64,000 nucleotides of DNA, taken from the NCBI GenBank assembly GCA_963812675.1, contig CAWEWR010000002.1, positions 62,001 through 126,000 on the forward strand, given 5' to 3'. Numbering within the stretch: the stretch's first letter is position 1; every line of letters begins with the position of its first letter. Below are positions 35,195-44,294 of the stretch, one piece after another. Made by a program: the position numbers and the translations under genes. The notes beneath the pieces were generated by a model, which was not told the origin of the DNA, searched no databases, and worked only from the letters and a program-made list of their open reading frames with translations. This DNA is from AP-15 sp963812675. GTDB lineage: Bacteria; Pseudomonadota; Alphaproteobacteria; ATCC43930; CGMCC-115725.

Positions 35195-35815
35195 CTACTC
35201 CCGCTGCAGCTGCCGGGCGGCACGCGCAGCCGGGCGCTCGGCGCAGTTTTTGAGCCACTCGGCAACTTTCGGGAAGGGCGACATGTCGATCTGGGCCGGC
35301 CGCGCCCAGGCCAGAATGCTGGCGACGTTGAGATCGGCGACCGTAAAATTGTCGCCGAGCAAGTTGGCGCTGCGGTCGAGCGCGCCGTCGAGCACGCGTA
35401 GCGGCTGAGCCAGCTGCTTCTCGGCATCGTCCGCCGCCGCGGCGTCGCGCTTGTCCTCGGAAAGAATGGCGCGGTTGAACAGTACCGTCAGCACCGGCCG
35501 CTCGACCTCGGTCATCCCCCAGAAGCTCCACTGCCAGGCTCGCGCCTCGTCCTCGAGACGGGTCGGATAGAGCGTGCCTGCGCCGTATTTCTTCGCAAGA
35601 TAGAGGTTGATCGCCATCGATTCCCAAAGGACGAACCCGTCATCGTCGATGACCGGGACGTGCCCGTTGGGATTGAGCGCGAGATGCGCTTGTGTGCGGG
35701 TCTCGCCGCTGGCGAAATCGACCTTCACATGCTCGTAATCGAGCCCCAGCTCCTTCGCCATCCATAAGGTGCGAAAGGCACGCGAGCGCGCGACGCCGTA
35801 GATCTTGAGCGCCAT
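35195..35815 (-). CDS. glutathione S-transferase family protein
   Basis: This 206-residue protein has an N-terminal thioredoxin-like domain (LKIYGVARSRAFRTLWMAKEL with Ser/Arg at the glutathione site, then NPNGHVPVIDDDGFVLWESMAI with the cis-Pro and ES glutathione-binding pair, about 48-69). It has a C-terminal helical domain with NFTVADLNVASIL. It likely conjugates or reduces an electrophilic compound. The gene is convergent with the radical SAM gene, with only 6 bp between them. Confidence 0.9.
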   Translation of the reverse strand: MALKIYGVARSRAFRTLWMAKELGLDYEHVKVDFASGETRTQAHLALNPNGHVPVIDDDGFVLWESMAINLYLAKKYGAGTLYPTRLEDEARAWQWSFWGMTEVERPVLTVLFNRAILSEDKRDAAAADDAEKQLAQPLRVLDGALDRSANLLGDNFTVADLNVASILAWARPAQIDMSPFPKVAEWLKNCAERPAARAARQLQRE

Positions 35816-35831
35816 GGCTGCCTCCCGTCGC

Positions 35832-36233
35832 TTACCTCAGGTCCCGGCCGGCCGCTTCGCCGGCGAGAAAAATGTTCGGCTTCAGAAACATCGAGAGCAC
35901 CAGCGCGCCCTTTGGTGAGCGCGCGATGTGGCGATTGCCTTTGGGCCGCCAGACGTAATTGCCGGCGCGCACCTCGCCCTCGTCATCGATAAGGCTGCCT
36001 TCGAGGACAAAGGTCTGCTCGATTTCGACGTGCTCGTGTAACGCCAGCTCGGCACCCGGCTGCCAGCGGAAAAGCGCGGTCAGGAGCCCAGTTTCCGGAT
36101 CCTCCAGCAATACCTTCATGTCGATCCCGGGACATGGGGTCGGCTTCCATGGCAGGCCGTCGACCTCGACATAGCGCGAGGCCAGCGGGCCGAGCTTCTC
36201 GGCCTGTTGCAAAAAGGGGGTCGTGGCGGTCAT
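35832..36233 (-). CDS. cupin domain protein (ChrR-like)
   Basis: This 133-residue cupin contains the first metal-binding motif as GAELALHEHVEIEQTFVLEG (about 74-93; two His and a Glu). The second motif region, RPKGNRHIARSPKG, keeps one His. The fold is close to ChrR anti-sigma or dioxygenase-type cupins. The start at ATG 36233 is backed by GGAGGAAGCCG. It sits 16 bp downstream of the GST gene boundary on the same strand and could share its transcript. Confidence 0.8.
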   Translation of the reverse strand: MTATTPFLQQAEKLGPLASRYVEVDGLPWKPTPCPGIDMKVLLEDPETGLLTALFRWQPGAELALHEHVEIEQTFVLEGSLIDDEGEVRAGNYVWRPKGNRHIARSPKGALVLSMFLKPNIFLAGEAAGRDLR

Positions 36234-36424
36234 CGGCTTCCTCCGGATGATGTGTCGCCGATCATAGCGGAAAACTCGCGCCGACAGGCGCCTTCGGAGT
36301 TCTGCTAAGGCTATTTTGTCGCGTTTTGGATTCACCCGCATCAAGCGAATCCGGCTTACAGTTGCGGGTGTTAGTTGGCAATCCAGGGTTTTACCGTGCG
36401 AGAGACCTGTACGGATAATCGCCG

Positions 36425-37425
36425 ATGACGGGCGCATCCAAACTGTTAATCGCCGCCGCAGCTATATTGGCGATTACGGCCGCCGGTCCGGTTGAGGCGG
36501 GGCACGATCATGGGGGAGGCGGACACGGCGACGGCTGGCACGGTGGCGGGGGCTGGCACGCAGCCGGAGGGTGGCGCGGTGGGGGCGGCTGGCGCGAAGC
36601 AGTGGAGGCTGGCACGACAACGGCCGACACCTGGGCTGGTACAAGCATGGGTGGGGCGGTTCCGGGTGGCGAGGAACCTTCGCCTCCGCCCAATTCGGCC
36701 GCGGCTGGGGCGGGCGGGAGTTTGTCGGCCCGGGCGGGGGCTGGCGGGATTGGCACCGCGCCTGGGGCTGGAGCGATTTTGGTTGGGGTGGGGGCGGCTG
36801 GGCGTGGGGTGGCTTGCTGGTCGGTGCTTCATTCGGCGTGATCGTCGCTCCTCCGCTGATCGTCGCGCCGCCGCCGATCTACGTAGCGCCACCGCCGATC
36901 GCCGTCGGACTTCCGGCGATTGCCCCGCCGGTGATCGCTACAGCCCCGCCGCCTCCCGCGGCTGCTCCTCCCGTAGCAGCGGCCCCGCCGCCTACCGCCG
37001 CGCTGCTCGGCGCGGCGCTGCCGCCGCCGATCGTTGTCCTGCCGCCGCCTGCCATCGTCGTTGCGGCAGCGCCCCCGCTCGTTATCGTCGCGCCGCCCGC
37101 CTTCGCGCTCTTTATCGGTCCTCCCGTCCTGGCCTTCGCGACCATCGGGCCCGGATGGTGGCATGGCGGCTTCATCACCGGCGGCTTCGCAGCCGTTGGA
37201 GCGACGGCGGGAATATCACATTTCGGCCATCGGGGGTTCGCCGGGGGCCCCGTCGGCTTTCACGGTCGGCCGCCCGGCCTATCCCACTGGGCCTGGGGCG
37301 GGGGCTGGCATGGAGGATGGCGCGGCCCGAGCTTTGGCGGCGGTTGGCACGGCGCGGGGGGCGGCTGGCACGAGGCACGGATGGGCGGGGGCGGCTTCGG
37401 CGGTGGTCACGGTCATTGGCACTGA
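36425..37425 (+). pseudogene. Gly/His/Trp-rich and Pro/Ala-rich exported protein with a frameshift
   Basis: The N-terminus (ATG 36425) has a signal peptide (SKLLIAAAAILAITAAGPVEAG) followed by GHDHGGGGHGDGWHGGGGWH repeats. Near 36598-36600 one G appears to be missing. In the next frame the composition continues as GGWHDNGRHLGWYKHGWGGSG, then a long Pro/Ala/Val stretch (about residues 135-240: VAPPLIVAPPPIYVAPPP and similar) and a second Gly/His/Trp block ending GGHGHWH at 37425. The combined product would be about 333 residues. His-rich repeats could bind metals, but the function is unknown. A sequencing indel is possible. Confidence 0.6.
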
Positions 37426-37445
37426 CCGATCCCAGGAGAGCAGAG

Positions 37446-37916
37446 ATGTCTACCTCAACCCTTCTACGCAGTGTCGCCATAGCGGCCTTGCTTGCCCCTT
37501 CGATCGGCTTCGCGCAGTCGGCAGCGCCCGCGGCGGTGGCGCCATCAGGCTCGGCGACGCCTCCCGCCACAACGGAAGCTGCCGTTGACCAACGGATTCG
37601 GATGCTGCAGTCGCAACTCGGTATTACCGAGGCGCAGACGCCCCTTTGGTCGGCCTTTGCTCAGGCGATGCGCGACAATGCGGCGAGCACGGATGCGCTC
37701 TTCACCCAGCGCGCCGCCAGCGTCTCAGCTATGAGCGCGACCGACAACATGCACTCCTACGCACAGATCGCACGCGCATATGCCGACAACACCGAGCGCC
37801 TCGCGACCGCCTTCGACAGTCTTTATGCGAGCCTCTCGGACACCCAAAAGCAAGCGGCCGATACGCTGTTCCGTCAGCAGGCGACTGCCGCCACCCAGCC
37901 GCGGACCCGGCGTTGA
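37446..37916 (+). CDS. Spy/LTXXQ-like periplasmic protein
   Basis: This 156-residue protein has a signal peptide (STSTLLRSVAIAALLAPSIG, cleavage near FAQS at about 24). The mature part is helical: VDQRIRMLQSQLGITEAQTPLWSAFAQAMRDN and ASLSDTQKQAADTLFRQQ, the latter being the LTXXQ-like signature. Such proteins resemble the Spy/CpxP chaperones of envelope stress. It follows the Gly-rich gene by 20 bp with a good GGAGAGCAGAG site, so the two probably form an operon. Confidence 0.8.
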   Translation: MSTSTLLRSVAIAALLAPSIGFAQSAAPAAVAPSGSATPPATTEAAVDQRIRMLQSQLGITEAQTPLWSAFAQAMRDNAASTDALFTQRAASVSAMSATDNMHSYAQIARAYADNTERLATAFDSLYASLSDTQKQAADTLFRQQATAATQPRTRR

Positions 37917-37985
37917 TGCCGGCCAGTCTGCGCTGGCAATCGGCGCGGCTCTCGGCAATGATGCCCAGACTTTTGGGAGGAAGCG

Positions 37986-38618
37986 ATGGCCAAGGGCATT
38001 CTGATTGCGGCAATGGATTTCTCGGCGGCGCCCGAGGACGAGTTTCACGACTGGTACGATCTGGAACACATCCCGGAGCGGCTGCGCGTGCCGGGCTTTC
38101 TGAACGCCGATCGCTGGATCGGCACGGAAAACCCGAAGATCTCGGTCGCGAGTTACGACCTCGACAATGTCGGCGTGCTTAAGAGCCCGCTCTACCTCGC
38201 GGTCGGCGGCGACAACGGGTCGCCCTGGACCAAACGCACGGCAAAATTCCGCAAAAGCATCTTGCGGTACGAGGGCGAGCAGCTGTTTCCCGGAGATCGG
38301 CCGGCGCCGCCCCAGGCGGCAGCCCTCATGCTGATCGGGATGAATGTCGCGCCCGAGCACGAGCATGAATTCAACGAATGGTACAATACCGAGCACATCC
38401 CTGCCTTGAGTGCGGTGCCCGGCGTGTTGTGCGCGCGTCGTTACCGCGGCACCGGGGGCACCCAGCGCTACGTCGCGCTGTACCATCTGAACTCGCCCGA
38501 AGTCACACGCTCGGCCGAATGGAAGAAAGCGGCGGATACTCCTTGGACGCAGAAAATGCGGCCACATTTCCGCGACCATTTGCGCATCGAGTGCCGCCGC
38601 TACACCCGCGCGCAGTAG
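37986..38618 (+). CDS. tandem dimeric alpha/beta-barrel (ferredoxin-like fold) protein
   Basis: This 210-residue cytoplasmic protein is built from two copies of the same module: FHDWYDLEHIPERLRVPGFL (about 20-40) and FNEWYNTEHIPALSAVPGVL (about 124-143). These repeats resemble EthD/DUF4286-type dimeric barrels, which bind small hydrophobic ligands. The role here is unknown. It has a GGGAGGAAGCG ribosome site. The neighbouring genes give no clear pathway. Confidence 0.75.
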   Translation: MAKGILIAAMDFSAAPEDEFHDWYDLEHIPERLRVPGFLNADRWIGTENPKISVASYDLDNVGVLKSPLYLAVGGDNGSPWTKRTAKFRKSILRYEGEQLFPGDRPAPPQAAALMLIGMNVAPEHEHEFNEWYNTEHIPALSAVPGVLCARRYRGTGGTQRYVALYHLNSPEVTRSAEWKKAADTPWTQKMRPHFRDHLRIECRRYTRAQ

Positions 38619-38631
38619 AGCCGCTAATCCC

Positions 38632-38697
38632 GTCACACCGGCGAAGGGCCGGTGCCCATTTCTGCCATGGGTCCCGGCCTCCGCCGGGATGACGAGA
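38632..38697. repeat. dispersed REP-like palindromic repeat (VIPAEAG type)
   Basis: CACACCGGCGAAGGGCCGGT and GTCCCGGCCTCCGCCGGGAT form the two arms around CCATTTCTGCCATG. On the minus strand one frame reads VIPAEAGTH, a peptide widely seen when this repeat is translated by chance. It fills the gap between the convergent genes at 37986-38618 and 38708-39757 and resembles the unit at 10405-10468. Confidence 0.75.
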
Positions 38698-38707
38698 TGG
38701 CGGGATG

Positions 38708-39757
38708 CTACATCAAGAAGACGCCTTTGCCGGTGGTTTGCGTGTCGAACAGGCGGTAGGCTTCTTCCGCCTGGTCGAGCTTCCATTGGTGCGTGAACAG
38801 GCGGTCGACGTCGACCTTGCGCTCGACGACAAAGCGCGCGCAGTCGGCTTGGCCCTGCCACGAGAAGGTCCAGGATCCGATGATCGTCAATTGCTTGCGC
38901 AGCATGTCCGGGCTGACGTCTATCGTCACATTGTTGCGTTCGCCGACAAACGCCACGGTGCCCCACACTTTGGCGCTGCGCACGGCGGCGATGCGGCCTT
39001 CCGGCTGGCTCGACGTGTCGAGTGTGAAGTCGGCGCCGCCATGCGTCAAATCCTTGATCGCGCCGACCGGATCGTTCGAGCGTGGATTGACGGTCTCCCA
39101 GGCGCCGAACTCCTTGGCCCGCTCCAATCGCTCGGGGCTGACATCGAGAGCGATGACGCGCGCGCCCATCGCCGCGGCAAGCTGGGTCGCCGACAGGCCG
39201 ACCGGGCCCTGACCGAACAGCGCGATCGTGTCGTTGCCGGAGATGTTCAGCCTCCGCAGCGCTCCATAGGCGGTGCCGGTCCCGCAGGAGATCGCCGCGC
39301 CGGCGGTGAACGAGAGTTCATCCTGCAACGGCACCAAGGTGAAGGCCGGCACCTTCAGATAACGCGCGTGCCCGCCATGGGCGTTATTGCCATAGACGAG
39401 CACCGGCTCTTCTTGGCACAGCTGCGACCACCCTGAGCGGCAATGCTCGCACACGGTGCACCCCTTGTAATGGTGCACCATGATGCGCTGGCCGATGCGC
39501 GCCATCTTCTCGCCGACCTCGGGGCCGATCGCCGCGACGATCCCGCACGGCTCGTGGCCGCCGATGACCGGGTTCGGATTGACCGGAAGGCCGCCGATCA
39601 ACTCGCCGCCTGATTTGGGCCGGCGATACTGGTGCAGATCGCTGCCGCACATACCCGAGGCCTTCATCTCGACGACGACCTCGCCGGGCCCCGGTGTCGG
39701 GTCCGGAAATTCCATCAGCTCGATCTCGCGCCCGCCGGTGAAGACTACGCCGCGCAT
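38708..39757 (-). CDS. zinc-dependent alcohol dehydrogenase family protein
   Basis: This 349-residue MDR enzyme has the catalytic zinc ligand Cys36 (SGMCGSDLH), GGHEPCGIV with His and Glu, and the structural-zinc cluster CTVCEHCRSGWSQLCQ (four Cys). The nucleotide-binding domain starts LFGQGPVGLSATQLAAAMGA. It would oxidise an alcohol or polyol with NAD(P). ATG 39757 has a GGAGG site eight bases upstream; the extension to 39832 is not conserved in style. The gene is alone on its strand. Confidence 0.92.
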   Translation of the reverse strand: MRGVVFTGGREIELMEFPDPTPGPGEVVVEMKASGMCGSDLHQYRRPKSGGELIGGLPVNPNPVIGGHEPCGIVAAIGPEVGEKMARIGQRIMVHHYKGCTVCEHCRSGWSQLCQEEPVLVYGNNAHGGHARYLKVPAFTLVPLQDELSFTAGAAISCGTGTAYGALRRLNISGNDTIALFGQGPVGLSATQLAAAMGARVIALDVSPERLERAKEFGAWETVNPRSNDPVGAIKDLTHGGADFTLDTSSQPEGRIAAVRSAKVWGTVAFVGERNNVTIDVSPDMLRKQLTIIGSWTFSWQGQADCARFVVERKVDVDRLFTHQWKLDQAEEAYRLFDTQTTGKGVFLM

Positions 39758-39986
39758 CGGTTCCTCCGCTTTTCGTCCCGGTTGGAAGAGCCAGCCTACG
39801 CTTTTTCGCGCGGCGGCGCGACAACCCCTCATTCGCGTCGTGGCTGACTGGTGATCTGTCGGGTTTTAGAACTGCTCGAAAGGCGGCGAGGAATGGGAAG
39901 GGCGGAAGTGCTGCAACGGCCCTCAGAGCCCGTTGGGATGCCCACAGGAAACTATGGTAAAGTCGCGCCGCCGAGCCTCGCGGCAA

Positions 39987-40157
39987 CCAGAATTGACGTG
40001 GCCAGATGATCAGCTCCTATCCGCCGGCGATACGGCGCCAGCTGCGATCAACAAGCAACTCGCCCTCTGGCGCTCTGTCCGGATATTCGATACCGGTCGC
40101 GGCGCCATTGTGATCCGCAATTGCGAGGCGCTGCGGGCGTTGGTCGGCTGCGTTTGA
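39987..40157 (+). pseudogene. C-terminal remnant of a Crp/Fnr-type regulator
   Basis: A short plus-strand frame ends RIFDTGRGAIVIRNCEALRALVGCV. This resembles the end of the winged helix in Crp/Fnr proteins (RTGRGAI-type wing followed by a short helix). No nucleotide-binding domain or complete recognition helix precedes it. It lies in the 412-bp space between the alcohol dehydrogenase and DUF2252 genes, where I see no other feature. Confidence 0.4.
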
Positions 40158-40169
40158 TCACGGGTGTTA

Positions 40170-41537
40170 ATGACCGCCACTGCTTCGCACCGCCATCGAC
40201 GCCTTGATGAACGGCGCTCGATTGGTGTCGCGTGGCGGCAAAAGGTGCCGCTTGGAGCGCTTGCGGAATGGGCGGCGCCGGCCAATCGAGCCGATCCGCT
40301 GGATATTCTGATTGCGCAGGGCAAGGAGCGCATTCCGGAACTTCTGCCGGTGCGCTACGCACGGATGAAGACAGACCCGTTTGCCTTTCTGCGTGGTGCC
40401 GCGGCAGTCATGGCCGCCGATCTCGCCGCCAATCCGACGACCGGGTTGCGAGTGCAGTCATGTGGTGACTGCCACCTGGCAAATTTCGGTTCTTACGAGA
40501 CGCCCGAAGGTACCCCGGTCTTCGACGTCAATGATTTCGACGAGACATTGCCGGCGCCCTTCGAGTGGGATCTCAAACGACTAGCCGCTAGCCTCGTCGT
40601 CGCCGGACGGGTTGCGGCAATGCCGGATCGCGACTGCCGCCGTCTCGCTCGCATCGCAGCGAAGAGCTATCGCGAACAGCTGTCTGACTTGGCCCGGCTG
40701 GCGCCAATCGACGCGTGGAACATGCGCATCGACCTGGTCGGCACCGTCGCCAACATCGACTCCTCCAAGATCCGGCGCAACCTGAGGAAGCGCCTCGCCA
40801 AGGTGCTGGCCGCCGGAAAAGAGCATTTTGGCCTTGTTGAAATGACAGGCGGGCATTGGCGTATCAAGGACAAGCCTCCGCTGGTGCGGCATCTGAGCCG
40901 GCACGAGCTCCACGCGCACCAGGCCTTCTCGTCTTATTCCCAGACCCTGCAGGAGGACCGGCGCGTATTGCTGCAGCGCTACCATCTGCGCGACATCGCG
41001 TTCAAGGTTGTCGGCGTCGGCAGCGTCGGCACGTTCTGCGCCATTGGCCTGTTCATGTCCGACGACGATGCGCCATTGCTATTGCAAATCAAGGAAGCGC
41101 AGCAATCGGTTCTCGCGCCATTTGCGGGGCCGTCGCAGTACCCCAATCACGGCCAGCGGGTCGTCGTCGGGCAGCGCATGCTGCAGGCTGCTACCGACGT
41201 CTTCCTCGGCTGGACTGAAAGCGCAGTGGACGGGCGGTATTTCTATGTCCGGCGGCTCAAGGATCAGAGGCTAGCCGATATCGGGACCCGGCTCGCAGCA
41301 GCGCTGCCGTTCTACGCCGGCCTATGCGGTCGTACCTTGGCGCGGGCCCACGCGCGATCCGGCGACGCGGCGTCGCTGTCGGGCTATATCGGCGACAACA
41401 CCGAATTCGATAAGGCAATCGCCGAATTCGCGCGGACGTACGCAGACCAGACCGAGCAGGATTGGCGTGCTCTTCTCAATGCGATCGCATCAGGACGGAT
41501 TGCCGCCGAGCCGTATGCCGCGGCTCAGCCGCCGTAG
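40170..41537 (+). CDS. DUF2252 family protein
   Basis: This 455-residue protein has features of DUF2252, a family related to aminoglycoside phosphotransferase-like kinases. It has RYARMKTDPFAFLRGAAAVMAADL (about 64-87), the GDCHLANFGSYETPEG loop and DVNDFDETLPAPFEWDLKRLAASL, which together resemble a kinase-like active site (HxxN...D). The C-terminal half includes YFYVRRLKDQR and GRTLARAHARSGD. The substrate is unknown. ATG 40170 is used; a GTG two codons upstream is also open. It is convergent with the flavin reductase gene (13-bp overlap). Confidence 0.9.
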   Translation: MTATASHRHRRLDERRSIGVAWRQKVPLGALAEWAAPANRADPLDILIAQGKERIPELLPVRYARMKTDPFAFLRGAAAVMAADLAANPTTGLRVQSCGDCHLANFGSYETPEGTPVFDVNDFDETLPAPFEWDLKRLAASLVVAGRVAAMPDRDCRRLARIAAKSYREQLSDLARLAPIDAWNMRIDLVGTVANIDSSKIRRNLRKRLAKVLAAGKEHFGLVEMTGGHWRIKDKPPLVRHLSRHELHAHQAFSSYSQTLQEDRRVLLQRYHLRDIAFKVVGVGSVGTFCAIGLFMSDDDAPLLLQIKEAQQSVLAPFAGPSQYPNHGQRVVVGQRMLQAATDVFLGWTESAVDGRYFYVRRLKDQRLADIGTRLAAALPFYAGLCGRTLARAHARSGDAASLSGYIGDNTEFDKAIAEFARTYADQTEQDWRALLNAIASGRIAAEPYAAAQPP

Positions 41538-42028
41538 AAGACGTTGTCGCCGAGATCCTTCATCTCTAGGATCGCCGTGTCGGGGCGACCTGATATCGGC
41601 TTGGGCAGATGAGCCTCGACGACTTCACCGACGACGATGTGATGATCGCCCTGCTCGACGATGCTGGTGACACGGCATTCGACCGCTGCCGGTGCGGCAT
41701 CGAGGATCGGGACCCCGGTCGTGCCCTTGTGAACGGCCTGCCCGCTGAGCTTGCCATCCTCCAGCTTGGTCGGCTTGAAGAAGGTAAAGGCGGCGCCCTT
41801 CTGGTCCTTGCCGAGCATGTTCAGCGCGAATTTCTTCTGGTCCTTGATGATCTGGTAGGCGCCGGAATCGGTCTTCACTCCGACGACCACCAGCGGCGGC
41901 GCAAAAGCGGTCTGAGTGACCCAATTGACTGTCGCCGCGGCGACATTGCCCTTGCCGTCATCCGCGGTCAGCACATAGATTCCGTACGGGATCATGCGCA
42001 GCACGGTCTTCTTGGCGTCCTGATCCAT
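41525..42028 (-). CDS. flavin reductase domain protein
   Basis: This 167-residue FMN-binding split-barrel protein contains IPYGIYVLTADDGKGNVAAATVNWVTQTAF, the usual flavin-reductase opening. FALNMLGKDQKGAAFTFFK and DHHIVVGEVVEA follow. It would supply reduced FMN to a monooxygenase. A luciferase-like monooxygenase gene lies about 2.6 kb downstream on the other strand, but a functional link is speculation. ATG 42028 has an AGGAGAACGGAA site. Confidence 0.88.
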   Translation of the reverse strand: MDQDAKKTVLRMIPYGIYVLTADDGKGNVAAATVNWVTQTAFAPPLVVVGVKTDSGAYQIIKDQKKFALNMLGKDQKGAAFTFFKPTKLEDGKLSGQAVHKGTTGVPILDAAPAAVECRVTSIVEQGDHHIVVGEVVEAHLPKPISGRPDTAILEMKDLGDNVFYGG

Positions 42029-42110
42029 TTCCGTTCTCCTCGATGACGAACCTACTGGACGGATAATAGAAAAGGGCCACGCCAACCGGCAAGCCGGTCG
42101 CGGCTCGGGC

Positions 42111-43718
42111 TCACGCTCGCCGCACGCCGTAGAATTGCGGCCAGCCGTCGCGCACGTCTTGCAGGTTGGCGCGGAAGGCGGTCGGCTGGTACCACAAGCC
42201 GAGCGGAACATAGGACGGGTTCAACCAGAACTCCTCCTGCATCCTGCGGGACAGCTTCTGCCGGGCTTGCTGGTCCGGCGCTTCGAACCAAGCCTCGCGC
42301 AATGCCTCCATCTTCGGATCATCGGGCCAGCCGAACCACGCACCGGGACCATTCGCCCGCAAGGGAAGATTGGGTCCGGGGGAGATGTTCCCCATCCCGC
42401 CGAGGCTCGTGTAAAAGATGCTCCACCCGCCCTTGTCCAGCGGTTCGCGGCTGGCGCGCCGCGCGACCACGCTCCCCCATTCAAGCAGCTGCATATCGAC
42501 GTTCATGCCGACGCGCCGCAGAACATCGGTTGCGACCTGCGACATGGCGTGGATGCTTGGAATAGTCGAGCAGGCCAGGACGACTGCCCGCTCGCCTCGG
42601 TACCCCGCGCCAACCAGTTCCCTCTTCACTCTCTCGTAATCGTCCGGCCGCCGAGTGATCTCGACGCCGGCATCGCTCGCCATCGGCGTTCCCGGCACAA
42701 ACAGCCCGACATCGATCTTGGCCAGACTCGGCTCGGCCCCGGCCACGGCGGCCATCACCGTCTCCTGGTCCACCGCGTCCAGCACGACGCGGCGAACCGC
42801 CGCATTATCGAACGGCGGGAACAGTTGGTTGAAGCGCAGACAGCCCATCCGGGCGGTGCGGTCCTTGACCGTGATCACCAGCTTGTTATTGCGCTTGAGG
42901 TATGGCACCAGGTCGATTGCCGGATTTTCCCACCAGTCGACCTCGCCCTGAGCCAATGCTGCGGCCGCAGTGGCTGGGTCTTGCAGGTAATTCCAGACGA
43001 CACGCTCGATATGCGCCACCTTCGGACCTGCGCTGAAGCTCGGTTTGCCGCCGGCCCGCGGGACGTAGTCGGGGTTCCTCTCGAAGGTGGCGCGCTGGCC
43101 GGGTATCCGTTCGGAGGCGACGAATTTGAACGGTCCCGAACCGACCGCTTCCTTGATCTGCTCAGAGGCGTCGGTCTTGGCGAGCCGCTCCGGCATGATC
43201 GAGCAGTAGGGCTCGGCCAGGGCTTCCGGCAAAAGCGGAAACGGCTTCTTCAGGCGGAACCGGATCGCCTTGTCGGAGACTGCCGCGAGCTCGTCGGTGC
43301 GGTCCATCAGCGCCTGACCCATCGGGTAGCGCTTCGCCCACCTTGTTATCGTGGCGACGCAGTCCGGCGCCCGGACCGCGGAGCCGTCGTGGAACCTCAG
43401 CCCCTCCCGCAGCAGCAGGTCCCACTGCAAGCCGTCATTCTCTATCGCATGGCCCTCGACCATTTGCGGCTGAGCATTGAATTCGGCGTCATAGCCGTAA
43501 AGCGTGTCGTAGACTGCCAGAGCAAAGTTGCGGGTAACGTCGGCGGTGGTCCAAACCGGGTCGAGCGAGGCGAGGTCGGCGTGCGGCACGAAGGTAATGG
43601 TGTTCTGCAACTCCGTGTGCCCGATATGCGGGACAGCGACAGTCACCGCACCGGCGAGCGCCGATTTCAGGAAACTTCGTCGTCTGATGCGCAAAGTTCT
43701 GAGCCTTTCCAGGCTCAT
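42111..43718 (-). CDS. ABC transporter substrate-binding protein, family 5 (Tat-type signal)
   Basis: This 535-residue protein starts with a twin-arginine signal (RIRRRSFLKSALAGAVTVAV). It continues with TFVPHADLASLDPVWTTADVTRN, LLLREGLRFHDGSAVRAPD and SGPFKFVASERIPGQR, a family-5 solute-binding fold. Export by Tat is unusual but known for members that fold before export. No permease or ATPase is adjacent, so it may serve a transporter elsewhere. It is not closely similar to the tandem pair at 7-10 kb. Confidence 0.9.
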   Translation of the reverse strand: MSLERLRTLRIRRRSFLKSALAGAVTVAVPHIGHTELQNTITFVPHADLASLDPVWTTADVTRNFALAVYDTLYGYDAEFNAQPQMVEGHAIENDGLQWDLLLREGLRFHDGSAVRAPDCVATITRWAKRYPMGQALMDRTDELAAVSDKAIRFRLKKPFPLLPEALAEPYCSIMPERLAKTDASEQIKEAVGSGPFKFVASERIPGQRATFERNPDYVPRAGGKPSFSAGPKVAHIERVVWNYLQDPATAAAALAQGEVDWWENPAIDLVPYLKRNNKLVITVKDRTARMGCLRFNQLFPPFDNAAVRRVVLDAVDQETVMAAVAGAEPSLAKIDVGLFVPGTPMASDAGVEITRRPDDYERVKRELVGAGYRGERAVVLACSTIPSIHAMSQVATDVLRRVGMNVDMQLLEWGSVVARRASREPLDKGGWSIFYTSLGGMGNISPGPNLPLRANGPGAWFGWPDDPKMEALREAWFEAPDQQARQKLSRRMQEEFWLNPSYVPLGLWYQPTAFRANLQDVRDGWPQFYGVRRA

Positions 43719-43762
43719 ATTAACCACGTTTTGCTAAAATCCCTAAGGAGTTTGCATCAAAT

Positions 43763-43894
43763 ATGAGGTGTTATCGTTTACCGGATTGCCCCGGGCGGGA
43801 TGGGATCGTCGTCGACGGAGCGGTTGAGCGGGAGGAACTCGGCATCCCCGCGGAATTGGCGCTTTTGGTCCTCAGCGCTGACGCTGCGGTATGA
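43763..43894 (+). CDS. possible 43-residue small protein
   Basis: A short ORF starting ATG 43763 is preceded by AAGGAG 12 bases upstream. The product, MRCYRLPDCPGRDGIVVDG followed by an acidic and then Leu/Ala-rich end, has balanced composition and good third-position GC. It is divergent from the Tat-type binding protein and overlaps the 3' end of vapC by 23 bases in opposite orientation. I recognise no family, so existence rests only on ORF structure. Confidence 0.3.
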   Translation: MRCYRLPDCPGRDGIVVDGAVEREELGIPAELALLVLSADAAV

Positions 43895-44294
43895 TCAATG
43901 CCAACCTCCTACGTCCGCCCGCGCGATAGATTGAGAAATCCGAATCCAGGGTGCAGACCGGCAATCCGGAGATTTCGGCGAGCCGCACAACGCAGGCGTC
44001 GGCGAGAGACATCGGGATATTGCTGTATCGGCTCATCAGGTCGCGCACCGCCTCTGCCTCCGCGTCAAGGTGGAGTGCAATGCGCAAGGCTCCACTTCCC
44101 AGGCTTTCGAGCAGCCGCCAGGCCTCAACTCTCTGCCGGGTGAGCAAGAAACAGGTTTCGGTCAATACCGGCTCGCAAGTCAGCAATGGCGGGGTGAGGT
44201 TCGCGAATTGTTGAACGGCCCAGTTGTGACGGGCTTCGTTCGCGCAGAAATAGGCCACCAGTGGCCCGGTATCGACCACCGCTCCCGGTGTCAC
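43872..44294 (-). CDS. vapC: VapC-type PIN-domain toxin
   Basis: This 140-residue PIN ribonuclease has acidic residues in the expected positions: Asp8 (VVDTGPLVAYF), Glu46 (PVLTETCFLL), Asp99 (MSLADACVVRLAE) and Asp117/119 (CTLDSDF). It would cleave RNA when released from its antitoxin. I start at GTG 44294 because it overlaps the vapB stop by four bases (GTGA), the usual coupling in these modules. The catalytic set is intact, so the toxin is probably functional. Confidence 0.88.
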   Translation of the reverse strand: MTPGAVVDTGPLVAYFCANEARHNWAVQQFANLTPPLLTCEPVLTETCFLLTRQRVEAWRLLESLGSGALRIALHLDAEAEAVRDLMSRYSNIPMSLADACVVRLAEISGLPVCTLDSDFSIYRAGGRRRLALIIPQRQR

